Shown piece after piece: positions 54,999 to 63,937 of a stretch of 64,000 nt of DNA. How positions within the stretch are numbered: the first letter of the stretch is position 1; each line of letters starts with the position of its first letter. This stretch comes from Nocardiopsis sp. JB363. Its GTDB lineage: Bacteria; Actinomycetota; Actinomycetes; Streptosporangiales; Streptosporangiaceae. The notes below the pieces were generated by a model, which had not been told where the DNA came from, searched no databases, and saw only the letters and a list, made by a program, of their open reading frames with translations. Location of the stretch: the NCBI RefSeq assembly GCF_900143625.1, contig NZ_FRFF01000006.1, forward strand, positions 33,382-97,381. The letters are read 5' to 3'. The position numbers and the translations under genes were made by a program.

Positions 54999-55073
54999 CC
55001 TAACGCTGTTCGGTTCTTTGAGGGTACGGCGTGCCGGGCCCTCCTCGCAAGGGCGTAACCGAACACTGTTAGG
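54999..55073. promoter_or_regulatory. Paired palindromic operators between acyl-CoA dehydrogenase and TetR genes
   Basis: CCTAACGCTGTTCGGTT (54999-55015) and AACCGAACACTGTTAGG (55057-55073) are inverted copies with two mismatches, and each is itself nearly palindromic (CCTAACA-G-TGTTCGG). This is a convincing double binding site for the divergent TetR protein. Confidence 0.7.
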
Positions 55074-55179
55074 TCGAATCGCCGTCACCGGCCCGCCCCA
55101 CCGCGCCCGCGTGCGATGATCGGCGGATGCCGCGGCCGGACGGGCCGGTGGCGGCGCAGCGTAGAAGGAGAGCGTTTCC

Positions 55180-55833
55180 GTGGCCCGACCCAAGACTCCG
55201 CTTCTGAGCAAACCGGCCATCCGGCAGGCCGCGCTCACGCTCATCGACCGGGACGGCCTGGAGAAACTCTCCATGCGCAGGCTCGCCCAGGAGTTGGACG
55301 TCCAGGCCGCGTCGCTGTACAGCCACTACCGGACCAAGGAGGAGCTGCTCAGCGACGTCGCGAACGAGGTCATCGCGCACGTGGACGTCAGCGAGTTCGG
55401 GGGCGGGGACTGGCGTGCCGGGCTGGCCGCCTGGGCCCGCTCCTACCGGGCCGCGCTGGACGAGCACCCGAACCTGCTGCCGGTGATCGCCTCCGGGCCC
55501 GGGCGCCGGGAGGAGGCGCTGCGCCGCGCCGACGCCGTCCACGGCGGACTGGTGGGCGCCGGGTGGCCACCGCGCTTCGCCACGATGATCGGCGCCTCCA
55601 CCAAATACCTGGTCGTGGGCGCCGCCACCCACTCCTTCGCCCGCGGGTTCGACGACGACGTGCGCGTCTACCAGGACCGTTACCCCAACCTCTCGCAGGC
55701 CCACCGGTTGGCCGAGGTCGCCGCGGAGATCGACGAGGACAGCTTCGAGCTGGCGCTGACCGCGTTCTTGGACGGTCTGACCCCGGTCTTCGAGAAGGTC
55801 CGAGTGGAGCCGGCCGAGACGTCGGAGGGCTGA
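55180..55833 (+). CDS. TetR family regulator next to acyl-CoA dehydrogenase
   Basis: 217 aa from the GTG at 55180, nine bases after AAGGAG. Helix-turn-helix: LSMRRLAQELDVQAASLYSHY (about 30-50). The long C-terminal half resembles the TetR_C ligand domain found in TetR(class)-like regulators. The divergent position and the paired operators suggest that it controls the acyl-CoA dehydrogenase gene and perhaps itself; an acyl-CoA or drug-like ligand are both possible. Confidence 0.88.
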   Translation: MARPKTPLLSKPAIRQAALTLIDRDGLEKLSMRRLAQELDVQAASLYSHYRTKEELLSDVANEVIAHVDVSEFGGGDWRAGLAAWARSYRAALDEHPNLLPVIASGPGRREEALRRADAVHGGLVGAGWPPRFATMIGASTKYLVVGAATHSFARGFDDDVRVYQDRYPNLSQAHRLAEVAAEIDEDSFELALTAFLDGLTPVFEKVRVEPAETSEG

Positions 55834-55837
55834 GTCC

Positions 55838-56419
55838 TCAGCCGCGCACCGGCGCCTGGGCGTCGATCCAGGCGCACAGTTCGTCGAGCGCCGACTCGAC
55901 GCGCTCGCCGTCGCCGGTGATCAGGTGATCGGTCTGCAACCCGGAGAACGCCGAGTTCAGCAGGGTGGCCAGGCGCGACGCTCGCGGTCCGGGGACCCCG
56001 CGCAGGACCAGGCAGGAGGCGACGAACTCCGCTCGCCCGCGCACGAACCCCACCCCGGACGCGGGTAGGCGGTCGGCGGCGGCCAACCCCTCGATCTCGC
56101 GGATCAGCCGGGTCATGGCGAGCTCGTCGCCCAGGTTGCGCCGCCAGGCCTGCCGGACGATGTCGCCGACCGGGATCGCCGGGTCCTCCCAGCCCCCGGT
56201 GTCGAGCAGGGCGCTGTGCTGGCGTTCGTCCAGGCGTTCCAACACCGCCGTGACCAGGGCCTCCCTGTCGGCGAAGTGGTGGGTGAGTACACGGGTGCTC
56301 CGCCCCAGGCCTTGAGCCAGACCACGCAGTGTGAACCCGGTGACCCCGGTGTGCGCGAGCTGGTCGATGACGGCGTCCAGCACCTCGCGGCGTCGTGCGG
56401 GGTCGGCCCTGCGCGGCAT
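55838..56419 (-). CDS. TetR family repressor of the divergent MFS gene
   Basis: 193 aa. The ATG ending at 56419 follows AAGGAGG by five bases. Helix-turn-helix: FTLRGLAQGLGRSTRVLTHHF (about 29-49). It ends four bases from the preceding TetR gene, convergent with it. A perfect 20-base palindrome lies between its start and that of the MFS gene, so it probably represses the transporter and itself. Confidence 0.88.
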   Translation of the reverse strand: MPRRADPARRREVLDAVIDQLAHTGVTGFTLRGLAQGLGRSTRVLTHHFADREALVTAVLERLDERQHSALLDTGGWEDPAIPVGDIVRQAWRRNLGDELAMTRLIREIEGLAAADRLPASGVGFVRGRAEFVASCLVLRGVPGPRASRLATLLNSAFSGLQTDHLITGDGERVESALDELCAWIDAQAPVRG

Positions 56420-56458
56420 GTGCACCTCCTTGGCACCCACACCTTGGCACACGACGTT

Positions 56459-56478
56459 AAGGTAACAACTGTTACCTT
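56459..56478. promoter_or_regulatory. Perfect palindromic operator upstream of the MFS gene
   Basis: AAGGTAACAACTGTTACCTT has nine-base arms around AC. Its right arm contains TACCTT, a possible -10 box seven bases before the MFS ATG, so bound TetR would block transcription. The MFS gene has no Shine-Dalgarno sequence and may be leaderless. Confidence 0.7.
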
Positions 56479-56484
56479 TATTTC

Positions 56485-57660
56485 ATGCGTGCCCCACCCC
56501 TCTGGCTCCTCGCCCTGACCTTGGCCGCCTTCACCGTCCAGACCGACGACTTCGTCATCATCGGCGTCCTGCCCGCCCTGGCCTCCGACACAGGGGTCTC
56601 CGAAACGGCCGCCGGTCAACTGGTGACGGTGTACTCGCTCGTGTACGCGCTCACCGCGCCGCTGTGGGCGCTCGCCCTGGCCCGCACACCCCGACGCCGT
56701 GCCCTCGTGAGCGCGCTGGTGGTGTTCGTCCTGGCCAATCTGGCCGTCCTCGCGGTGGAGGACCACTCGACCCTCATGGTGCTGAGGGTGGTCGCCGCCT
56801 TGGCCGCCGCCGTGGTGCTGCCCCTGGCACTGGCGGTGGCGAGCACCCGCGCCCCCGAAGGGGAACGAGGCCGCTACCTGGCCACGGTGATGATCGGACT
56901 GACCGGGGCGGTGCTGTCGGGGGTGCCCGCCGGGACCTGGATCGGTGCCGTGGCCGGTTGGCGCGCCACCTTCGTGTTCTGCGGGTTGCTGGGGCTGATC
57001 GCCTTGGTGCTGATCCTGTGCGCCCTCCCCGGGAACGACCCCGTGCCCGAGGAGACCGGCGGACGCGCTTCCGGTCGACCTCGCCTCGACCCGGTCGTGA
57101 CGGGGCTGCTCGTGGTCACCGTGCTGGTGGTGGCGGGCAACCTGGGGTTCCAGACCTATCTGGCGCCCTTCCTCGCCGGTCTGTCCGAGGTCGAACCCCG
57201 GGGCCTGGCCTTGCTGTTGGCGGCCTCCGGGGTGGGCGGGGTCCTGGGCACCCGGTACTCCGGACGGCTCATGGACAGGTCCGGGCCTCGGCGCGCGCTC
57301 CTTCTGGCCGGCGGGGGCTTCTGCCTGACCATGGTGGTGTTCGCGTTGCTGTGGCCTCTCGCTCCGGTGCCGGTCGCGGTGACCGGGGCCCTGCTGATGT
57401 GCTGGTCGTCCGCGGCCTGGGCGATGCCGCCCACCCTCCAGGCCCTGGTTCTGGACCGGGTGGCCGCCGACGCGGCGACCCGGGTCCTGGCCGTGCTCAG
57501 CAGCGCCGTGTACGTGGGCGCCGCGCTCGGCGGGGTGGTGGGCGGCGCGGCCATCGCCCACGGCGCCGGTCTGGTTCCGGCCATCGCCGCGCTGGTGGCC
57601 GGCACGGGCCTGGCCTTGGCGCTGCCGCTCCTGGCGTCGGTCAGGAACCGGTCGGCTTGA
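56485..57660 (+). CDS. MFS transporter, DHA1-type drug/arabinose efflux family
   Basis: 391 aa with about 12 hydrophobic segments. It starts MRAPPLWLLALTLAAFTVQTDDFVIIG, typical of AraJ/CmlA-like exporters (the TDDFVI motif in segment 1), with the YSLVYALTAPLWALALAR segment and loop following. It is probably a proton-driven exporter of a small hydrophobic compound. It is regulated by the divergent TetR through the palindrome overlapping its promoter. The gene end overlaps the end of the convergent ABC permease gene by 20 bases. Confidence 0.9.
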   Translation: MRAPPLWLLALTLAAFTVQTDDFVIIGVLPALASDTGVSETAAGQLVTVYSLVYALTAPLWALALARTPRRRALVSALVVFVLANLAVLAVEDHSTLMVLRVVAALAAAVVLPLALAVASTRAPEGERGRYLATVMIGLTGAVLSGVPAGTWIGAVAGWRATFVFCGLLGLIALVLILCALPGNDPVPEETGGRASGRPRLDPVVTGLLVVTVLVVAGNLGFQTYLAPFLAGLSEVEPRGLALLLAASGVGGVLGTRYSGRLMDRSGPRRALLLAGGGFCLTMVVFALLWPLAPVPVAVTGALLMCWSSAAWAMPPTLQALVLDRVAADAATRVLAVLSSAVYVGAALGGVVGGAAIAHGAGLVPAIAALVAGTGLALALPLLASVRNRSA

Positions 57661-59299
57661 TCTCCTCGTTGGTGGCCAACGCTCCTCGTTCCAGCTGGTC
57701 GAGCAGACCGCCCCCGTTCGTGGGCAGCGACTGTCGCGCGATCTCCTTGCCGTAGCGGATGCGGGTGAAGGTCTCCGGAAGTCGACGCTCCAGCCTGCGG
57801 TAGGCGATCCGGCCCAGCAACCAGGCGACCGGCACACCGTTGAGCAGGGCCACCGGCACCGACCACCACGGCGATCCCTGGAAGGCACCCCACACGAGGA
57901 CGGCCAGGGTCGGCGACGACAGCAGCGGGACGGCGAGCATCATGATCCATACCTGCGTCTGGTTGTCACCGGTGTCGTTGGCGTCCACCCGCTTGTGCGG
58001 ATCGACCCCCGGGGTCACGGTCACCACCGACAGCAGGGCCGCCAGCCCGTTGCTCACCCCGACGAACACCAGTAGGCAGGCGAGCACGTAGGGGGCCGCC
58101 CAGTACTCACCGGAGACGACGATGGCCGCCGCGCTCAACAGGGTCGCCAACGGGGCGATGAGCACGGCGATGGCGATCTGTCGGCCGCGAACCTCCTCGC
58201 GCAGGGTGTCGCGGCCCTGCCCGACCACGGTCAACCACAGGGCCGTTCCGTCGTGCCCGTACATGTTCGCCCCGCCCATGCCCATGATGAGCACCGCGAA
58301 CACCCCGGAGAACAGCATGACCTGGGGGATGTCGGTGAGCAGTCCCAACAGACCGATGAACAGGCCCGCGTACAGGGCCGACCTCAGTTCCAGGCCGCGC
58401 CAGGGGTCCCGCCACCAGGAACGCAGTTCCTTGCCGACCACCGCGCCCAGCGGAGTGTCCGGCAGCCACGAACGCCGGCCCTCCAACACCCGGGAGCCCA
58501 ACGGCCGCGAGCGTCGACGCACACCGCGCGTGGACACGCTCGGCGCCAGCAGACGCCCGGTGACCAGTACCGTCACCACGGTCAACGAGGCGAACGCGCC
58601 CAGCCACGCGAAGGCGACCGCCCACGAACCCGAGGCCGCCGCGTCCACGGCCAGCACCGGCCACGAGGTCGGCAGTACGGACAGGACCGTCGCGGCCGTC
58701 CCCCCGAGGCCCTGTTCGGTGAGGTTGCCCGCCGCGACGAACGCCGGCTGCACCGCCACCCAGCCGAAGAACAGGCCGGCGACGATCAGTCCCCACTGGA
58801 CCGAGGCGATCTCCATGCCGATTCGGGAGTGCATCGCGGCGCCCAGCGCCCGGAACACCAGCCGGCCCAAGGAGACCGAGAACACCACCAGCGCCAGCAT
58901 GCCCAGCAGGCCCAGGAAGAGGGTGGCCGGGTCCGAGGCGTAGGCGTGCCAGGCCAGGGCCGCGGCGGACACCAGCGTCATCGCCGGGCCGAACCCGACG
59001 AACATGGTCACCAGCAGGCCCATGCCCACCCGGTTCCGGTCCAGCGGCAGGAGGGTGAAGTACTGCGAGCGCAGCACCCCCACCCCGTTGGTGATGGTCG
59101 GGCCCAGGATCCACGAACCCGCCCACACGGCCAAGGCCAGCATCAGCAGGTTCGACCGCACGGCGTCGGAGGCGGCGGCCACGGCCAGGAACCAGGTGGC
59201 CGCGGTGCCGCCCACGAGCAGGATCACCGTCAGCCACCGGGTACCACCGGTGGTGTGCCGGCCCAGGGTGAACTTGAGTCGGATCAGGAGCTCAACCAC
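57641..59299 (-). CDS. ABC transporter permease
   Basis: 552 aa from the GTG ending at 59299, inside the last codons of the ATPase gene (16-base overlap), preceded by GGGG seven bases upstream. Around 12 hydrophobic segments in two halves (about 20-260 and 310-500). The C-terminal cytosolic tail is charged (RLERRLPETFTRIRYGKEI). The layout is that of ABC-2-like exporters with an unknown substrate. It forms an operon with its ATPase and lies opposite a two-component system, an arrangement often linked to sensing and removal of envelope-active compounds. Confidence 0.85.
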   Translation of the reverse strand: MVELLIRLKFTLGRHTTGGTRWLTVILLVGGTAATWFLAVAAASDAVRSNLLMLALAVWAGSWILGPTITNGVGVLRSQYFTLLPLDRNRVGMGLLVTMFVGFGPAMTLVSAAALAWHAYASDPATLFLGLLGMLALVVFSVSLGRLVFRALGAAMHSRIGMEIASVQWGLIVAGLFFGWVAVQPAFVAAGNLTEQGLGGTAATVLSVLPTSWPVLAVDAAASGSWAVAFAWLGAFASLTVVTVLVTGRLLAPSVSTRGVRRRSRPLGSRVLEGRRSWLPDTPLGAVVGKELRSWWRDPWRGLELRSALYAGLFIGLLGLLTDIPQVMLFSGVFAVLIMGMGGANMYGHDGTALWLTVVGQGRDTLREEVRGRQIAIAVLIAPLATLLSAAAIVVSGEYWAAPYVLACLLVFVGVSNGLAALLSVVTVTPGVDPHKRVDANDTGDNQTQVWIMMLAVPLLSSPTLAVLVWGAFQGSPWWSVPVALLNGVPVAWLLGRIAYRRLERRLPETFTRIRYGKEIARQSLPTNGGGLLDQLERGALATNEEIKPTGS

Positions 59300-60075
59300 G
59301 CCAGGTCCCCCTCTCCGACCTCGCGTGCGCCGACCAGCCGCACGAAGGTGTCCTCCAGGGTCGCGTCCGTCCCCCGGACCTCGCCGAGGGTGCCGTCGGC
59401 CAGGACCCGACCGTCGGCGATGATCGACACCCGGTCGGTGAGCTGTTCGACCAGCGCCATCACGTGGCTGGAGATGACGACGGTCCCACCGCCGTCGGTG
59501 AACCGCCGCAGGATGGCGGTCAGCACCCGCGCCGACACCGGGTCCACTGCCTCGTACGGTTCGTCCAGGACCAGGACCTGCGGTGCGTGCAGCAGCGCCG
59601 TGGCCAGCCCGATCTTCTTGCGCATACCGGTGGAGTACTCGGCGACCAGGACCCCGTCCCGTTCGGCCCGATCCAGTTCCAGTACCTGGAGCAGCTCCTT
59701 GGCGCGGGTACGGGTGAGGTCGCGGCCGAGGCCGCGCAGCCGCCCCCAATAGTCGAGGAGCTCACCGGCGGTGAGCCGTTCCGGCAGGGAGAGGCCGTCG
59801 GGCAGTACGCCCAGGTGCCGCTTGGCTTCGACCGGATCGGTCCACACGTCCACACCCAGGACCCGCGCGGTCCCGGAGTCCGGGCGCAGCAACCCCACCG
59901 CCATCGACAGCGAGGTGGTCTTGCCCGCGCCGTTGGGCCCGACCAACCCGAGCATCGTGCCGCGAGGGACGGCCAGGGACACCCCGTCCGCCGCCCGGGT
60001 CTCGTTGAAGGTCTTGGTCAACGCGTCCAGCTCCAGGGCGGGCACGTCGCCCTTCCGTGCTTCCGTACTCGTCAT
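59284..60075 (-). CDS. ABC transporter ATP-binding protein
   Basis: 263 aa. The ATG ending at 60075 is chosen; another ATG three codons upstream is possible. Walker A GPNGAGKTT (about 46-54), the signature YSTGMRKKIGLATALL, Walker B VLVLDEPYEAVDP and a switch His in ISSHVM are complete. It drives the permease encoded by the overlapping downstream gene. The pair lies divergent from a histidine kinase/response regulator operon, with about 180 bases between, which may hold shared control sites. Confidence 0.92.
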   Translation of the reverse strand: MTSTEARKGDVPALELDALTKTFNETRAADGVSLAVPRGTMLGLVGPNGAGKTTSLSMAVGLLRPDSGTARVLGVDVWTDPVEAKRHLGVLPDGLSLPERLTAGELLDYWGRLRGLGRDLTRTRAKELLQVLELDRAERDGVLVAEYSTGMRKKIGLATALLHAPQVLVLDEPYEAVDPVSARVLTAILRRFTDGGGTVVISSHVMALVEQLTDRVSIIADGRVLADGTLGEVRGTDATLEDTFVRLVGAREVGEGDLAWLSS

Positions 60076-60257
60076 GTCTCTCATCCTGGGCGGGGACCCG
60101 GCCCGCGCGCATCGGCCGGACGGACATCGGCGCCCGGTCGGGTGGACAGGCGGAGCCGTCGGATCGACGCGTCCGCCGGCCACACGATCGAGGCCCGTCG
60201 ACGGTCGGCCGTTCTAACCTGGAGTGGACAGTCACAGCACACCGTGAGGGAGAAGGC

Positions 60258-61535
60258 GTGGAACCCGGCCATCGCAGTCGCCGTAGCCGCCGCGACGTGG
60301 TCGTGGACTCCCTGCTGACCGTGTTCGCCGTGCTCTACGGACTGCTGGGTTTCGCCGGTTACGGCGGGGACCTGCATCCCGCCGACCGTGTGCCCGACTG
60401 GCTGCTGTGGCTGGACCTGGCTTTCCTGCCGGCCTGCTGTGCCGCCCTGTGGTGGCGACGTTCCCATCCGGTCACGGTGGCCCTGGGCGTCACCCTGGTC
60501 TCGGTGTTCTCGGTGTCGGCCGTGGGCGCGCTGGTCGTCGCCCTGACCTCCCTGGCGGCCTACCGGCCCTTCCCTCGGGCCGCCGCGATCACCCTGCTGG
60601 CCATGGTGCTGTCGCTGCCCTGGGTGGTGCTGGTCCCGATCGACGCCGGAGGCTCGATCGTCACCATGGTGACGATCGTGGTGATGCTCAGCGCCTGCCT
60701 GGCCTGGGGCACCGCGATCCGATCCCGACGCAGCCTGGTCGAACGTCTACGCGAGGACGTGCGCCGCGAACGACAGACGCACGAGGAACGTCTGACCGCG
60801 GCCCGGGTCGAGGAACGCCGCCGCATCGCCCGGGAGATGCACGACGTGATCGCCCACCGCATGTCCCTGCTGTCCGTGCACGCCGGAGCACTGGCCTACC
60901 GCACCGAACGGGCCGAGGCCGGACGGGCCGCCCCGCTGGAGGCCGCAGAGGTGGGTTCGGCGATGCGGGTCATCCGCGACAACGCCCACCGGGTCCTGGA
61001 CGAACTCGGCGACATCCTCGACGTGTTGCGCTCGGGCGACCTGGTCGGGGAAGGTGCGGGGGAGGAGGACCGCTCCGCCCCGCCGCCGCGCTTGGACGAC
61101 CTGTCGCGGTTGGTGCGCGAGGCGGTCGACGTCGGGGAACGGGTCGTGTTCGACCTCGACCTTCCCGAGAGTCACCGACCCCGCGAACAGGTACAGCGGA
61201 CCGCCTACCGGATCGTGCAGGAGGGGCTCACCAACGCCCGCAAACACGCTCCCGGTGCGCGTGTCGTGGTCACGGCGGCGGGAGGGCCCGGACAGGAGTT
61301 GGTGATCGTGGTGAGCAACGTGCTGCCGATGGGGCTGGTGGCGCTGGAACTTCCGGGCGCCGGGGTCGGCCTGGCCGGACTGGCCGAACGGGTACGTCTG
61401 GACGGGGGCCGCCTGGAACACGGGCCCGCGCGAGGCCGGTTCCGCCTGGTCGCGACCCTGCCCTGGCCCACCGAGGAAACCGGGTCCGAGCGGCCCGGCG
61501 ACGCTACGCGGAACGAACATCGGAAGGTGACATAG
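60258..61535 (+). CDS. Sensor histidine kinase (HisKA_3 / NarL-partner type)
   Basis: 425 aa from the GTG at 60258, after GAGGGAG. About five membrane segments fill residues 15-145 (for example LLTVFAVLYGLLGFAGYG and ITLLAMVLSLPWVVLVPI), with no large outside domain, so it probably senses within the membrane or via a partner. The phospho-acceptor histidine is in RREMHDVIAHRMS-type sequence (REMHDVIAHRMSLLSVH, about 194-210). The C-terminal ATPase domain has QRTAYRIVQEGLTNARKHAP (N-box) and GVGLAGLAERV (G-box). Its stop overlaps the regulator start by one base. Confidence 0.92.
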   Translation: MEPGHRSRRSRRDVVVDSLLTVFAVLYGLLGFAGYGGDLHPADRVPDWLLWLDLAFLPACCAALWWRRSHPVTVALGVTLVSVFSVSAVGALVVALTSLAAYRPFPRAAAITLLAMVLSLPWVVLVPIDAGGSIVTMVTIVVMLSACLAWGTAIRSRRSLVERLREDVRRERQTHEERLTAARVEERRRIAREMHDVIAHRMSLLSVHAGALAYRTERAEAGRAAPLEAAEVGSAMRVIRDNAHRVLDELGDILDVLRSGDLVGEGAGEEDRSAPPPRLDDLSRLVREAVDVGERVVFDLDLPESHRPREQVQRTAYRIVQEGLTNARKHAPGARVVVTAAGGPGQELVIVVSNVLPMGLVALELPGAGVGLAGLAERVRLDGGRLEHGPARGRFRLVATLPWPTEETGSERPGDATRNEHRKVT

Positions 61536-62224
61536 TGGCGGCCGATACCCCGATCCGGGTCCTGCTCGTGGACGACGACGCCCTGGTCCGTTCCGGACTG
61601 CGCATGATGCTGTCCGGGGACGGTGACATCACGGTGGTGGGCGAGGCCGCGGACGGGGCCGACGTGTGCGGCGCGGTCGCCGAGCATCGGCCCGACGTGG
61701 TCCTGATGGACGTGCGCATGCCGGGGGTGGACGGAATCGCGGCCACCGAGGCACTGCGTTCGGGCGACGGCGCCGGACCGCAGGTGCTCGTCCTCACCAC
61801 CTTCGACGCCGACGCCACCGTGGTGCGTGCGCTGCGCGCCGGGGCCGCCGGCTACCTGCTCAAACACACCGAACCGGAACGGATCGTGGAAGCGGTGCGC
61901 AGGGCCGCGGCCGGCGAACCGGTGCTCTCGCCCAGTGTCGCGCGGACCCTGATGGACCGGGTGGCGGGGCAGGACCCGGCCGAGGGGGCCCAGGCGCCTC
62001 GCCGCAGGGAACGGGCCCGCGCCCGGTTGGCGCTGCTCAGCGACCGAGAACGGCAGGTCGCCGAGGCCGTGACGGTGGGGTTGTCCAACGCCGAGATAGC
62101 CGAGCGGCTGTACATGTCGATGGGGACGGTCAAGGCGCACGTGTCCAGCGCCCTGACCAAGCTGGACCTGAACGGACGGATCCAGTTGGCGCTGCTCGCC
62201 CACGACGCGCTGAGCCCGGACTGA
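61535..62224 (+). CDS. Response regulator, NarL/LuxR family
   Basis: 229 aa from the GTG at 61535 (TAGTG overlap with the kinase stop; GGAAGG eight bases upstream). Receiver domain (about 7-125) with acidic VDDDAL, phospho-acceptor Asp in DVVLMDVRMPG, Thr in LVLTTFD and Lys in GYLLKHTEP. LuxR-type DNA-binding domain (about 160-225): LLSDRERQVAEAVTVGLSNAEIA, then MSMGTVKAHVSSALTKL. With the kinase it forms a two-component system likely to control the divergent ABC transporter. Confidence 0.94.
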   Translation: MAADTPIRVLLVDDDALVRSGLRMMLSGDGDITVVGEAADGADVCGAVAEHRPDVVLMDVRMPGVDGIAATEALRSGDGAGPQVLVLTTFDADATVVRALRAGAAGYLLKHTEPERIVEAVRRAAAGEPVLSPSVARTLMDRVAGQDPAEGAQAPRRRERARARLALLSDRERQVAEAVTVGLSNAEIAERLYMSMGTVKAHVSSALTKLDLNGRIQLALLAHDALSPD

Positions 62225-62283
62225 CCGGTCCCGGAGGAATAGCATCGTCTCCGACGAGACGTTCGACCGAGGAGGTTGCACCC

Positions 62284-62730
62284 ATGGCCGAGAACCGTGT
62301 GCTCTGGGCGAAGAAGGTCCCGCAGGTCTACAAGAAGCTCGACGAGGTCGACCAACTCCTGGCCGAGCACCTCGACATCACCGTCCTCGAACTGATCAAA
62401 CTTCGTTCCTCGGTGCTCAACGGCTGTGCGTACTGCGTGGACCTGCACACCCGGCGGGCGCTCAAGGAGGGTGAGTCGCAGCAGCGCCTCTTCCTGGTGC
62501 CCACCTGGTACGAGGCGGGCGAGATCTTCACCCCGCGCGAGCGGGCCGCCCTCGCCCTCACCGACGAGATGACAGAGATGGGCGAGCACGGGGTGTCCGA
62601 CGAGACCTACGACGAGGCGGCCGAGCACTTCGACGAGACCGAACTCGCCGCCCTGATGTCCGCCATCGCGATGATCAACCTCTACAACCGACTGGCCGTG
62701 ACCGGCCGGCTGCACGTCAAGAAACGCTGA
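62284..62730 (+). CDS. Carboxymuconolactone decarboxylase / AhpD-like family protein
   Basis: 148 aa. The ATG at 62284 follows GAGGAGG. The AhpD-type active site is visible: LIKLRSSVLNGCAYCVDLHTR, with the CxxC pair and following His (about 55-63), as in alkylhydroperoxidase-like proteins. Such proteins use the cysteines for peroxide reduction or related redox work in the cytosol. A small hairpin, CGTCTC-CGAC-GAGACG, lies 23 bases upstream of the start, of unknown role. Confidence 0.9.
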   Translation: MAENRVLWAKKVPQVYKKLDEVDQLLAEHLDITVLELIKLRSSVLNGCAYCVDLHTRRALKEGESQQRLFLVPTWYEAGEIFTPRERAALALTDEMTEMGEHGVSDETYDEAAEHFDETELAALMSAIAMINLYNRLAVTGRLHVKKR

Positions 62731-62735
62731 ACCGG

Positions 62736-63851
62736 TCAGAGGTCCTGGCCCGGGACCCGGCAGTGCCCGGCCCCGTACTCCAGGGCGGCCAGGGTCATCT
62801 CCACCACCCGGGCGCGCTGCTCGGCGAGCCGGTCGACGTCGACGAAGGTGCGCAGCGCGCCCGGGACCAGGGAGGCCAGGGAACTCTCCACCAGGGGGTT
62901 GGTCAGTCGGGTGCGCAGTGAGGCCACCGTGCCGGGCCACCGGGCCTCCAGGACAGCGCCGTCGGCCACCGCGGTGTGCCAGACGGAGGTCAGGTACGGC
63001 TCCGGGATCACCCCGGACAGGCCACCGTGGTGCGCCTTCAACCCGGTCGCCAGGTCCTCTTCCGAAACACCCCAACCGGCGAGGACCGCGGCCAGTGGTC
63101 GGTGCGCCTCCGGGACGTCGTGGTCCAGGTCGACCAACACCGGTGTGCCGAGGTTCCAGCGCAGGAACGGCAGGGCCCGGGGCGGTTCCAGGATCCCGCC
63201 CCGAGGGTGCACCGGCCCGGAGGCGAAGCAGACCGATCGCCGCGGCCCCTGCCCGTCGTTGCCGACCAGGCTCGGGTGGTCCTCGTGTTCCACCGGGTTG
63301 GGCATCGCCACCAACGGTGAGAGACCGCGCTCCCGCATGAAGCGCAGCACCGCGCGGTCGCCCGGTACGCCGGAGAGCTCGGTGACCTCCAGGAAGCGGG
63401 CCAGCTCCACGGAGAGCTCCCGTGGCAGGGCCAGCGCCACGATGGGTGCGTAGGGGTTGACCACCGGGACCGCGCCGACCCCGGTGAACACCGCCCAGCG
63501 GGCCAGGACGGCGGTGCGCGAACCCCATTCGACGAACAGGGACACCGGTGACTCGGGATGGGCGGCCAGGATGGCCCCCAGGGTGCCCGCGAACCCGTCG
63601 GCGAGACGGGCGTCGTCCTGTAGCACCAGATGGTGGTCGGATCGGTGCAGGGCGGCGGCCCCGAACGCCACCCGGGCACTGCGCAGGGCGGTGGGCGGCC
63701 CGTCCGGTTCGGGGTCGGTCGCCACCCCCGCCCGTGGCAGACCGGTCCGTTCCGCGATGAGAGCGGCCCGTTCGGCGCGGTCGGGGTGGGTCATCACCGC
63801 GGCGGACACGGAGGGAGGAGGCGCCGAAGCGCTGTTTCGGGGGGAGACCAT
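62736..63851 (-). CDS. Glycosyltransferase-like protein (GT-A fold, GT25-like), function uncertain
   Basis: 371 aa. It begins with SAAVMTHPDRAERAALIAERTG and has HHLVLQDDARLADGFAGTL (about 72-90), where LQDDA resembles the metal-binding acidic motif of GT-A enzymes such as the LPS GT25 group; NPVEHEDHPSLVGND near 185 also fits. The C-terminal half (about 230-371) has no motif that I recognise. No signal peptide or membrane segment is seen. It is convergent with the AhpD-like gene (five bases between). The sugar and acceptor are unknown, and the family assignment rests on the short motifs only. Confidence 0.6.
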   Translation of the reverse strand: MVSPRNSASAPPPSVSAAVMTHPDRAERAALIAERTGLPRAGVATDPEPDGPPTALRSARVAFGAAALHRSDHHLVLQDDARLADGFAGTLGAILAAHPESPVSLFVEWGSRTAVLARWAVFTGVGAVPVVNPYAPIVALALPRELSVELARFLEVTELSGVPGDRAVLRFMRERGLSPLVAMPNPVEHEDHPSLVGNDGQGPRRSVCFASGPVHPRGGILEPPRALPFLRWNLGTPVLVDLDHDVPEAHRPLAAVLAGWGVSEEDLATGLKAHHGGLSGVIPEPYLTSVWHTAVADGAVLEARWPGTVASLRTRLTNPLVESSLASLVPGALRTFVDVDRLAEQRARVVEMTLAALEYGAGHCRVPGQDL

Positions 63852-63937
63852 GCCCTGATCCTAGTTTTCCCGGATCGCCTCGCACAGGGAACCGCCCCGT
63901 TCCGGAACCGGCGGAACGGGACGGAACCAGATCGCGG

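Noticed and set aside
62246..62261. Small hairpin CGTCTC-CGAC-GAGACG before the AhpD-like gene
   Set aside because: Only six base pairs; too weak to call an operator or terminator.
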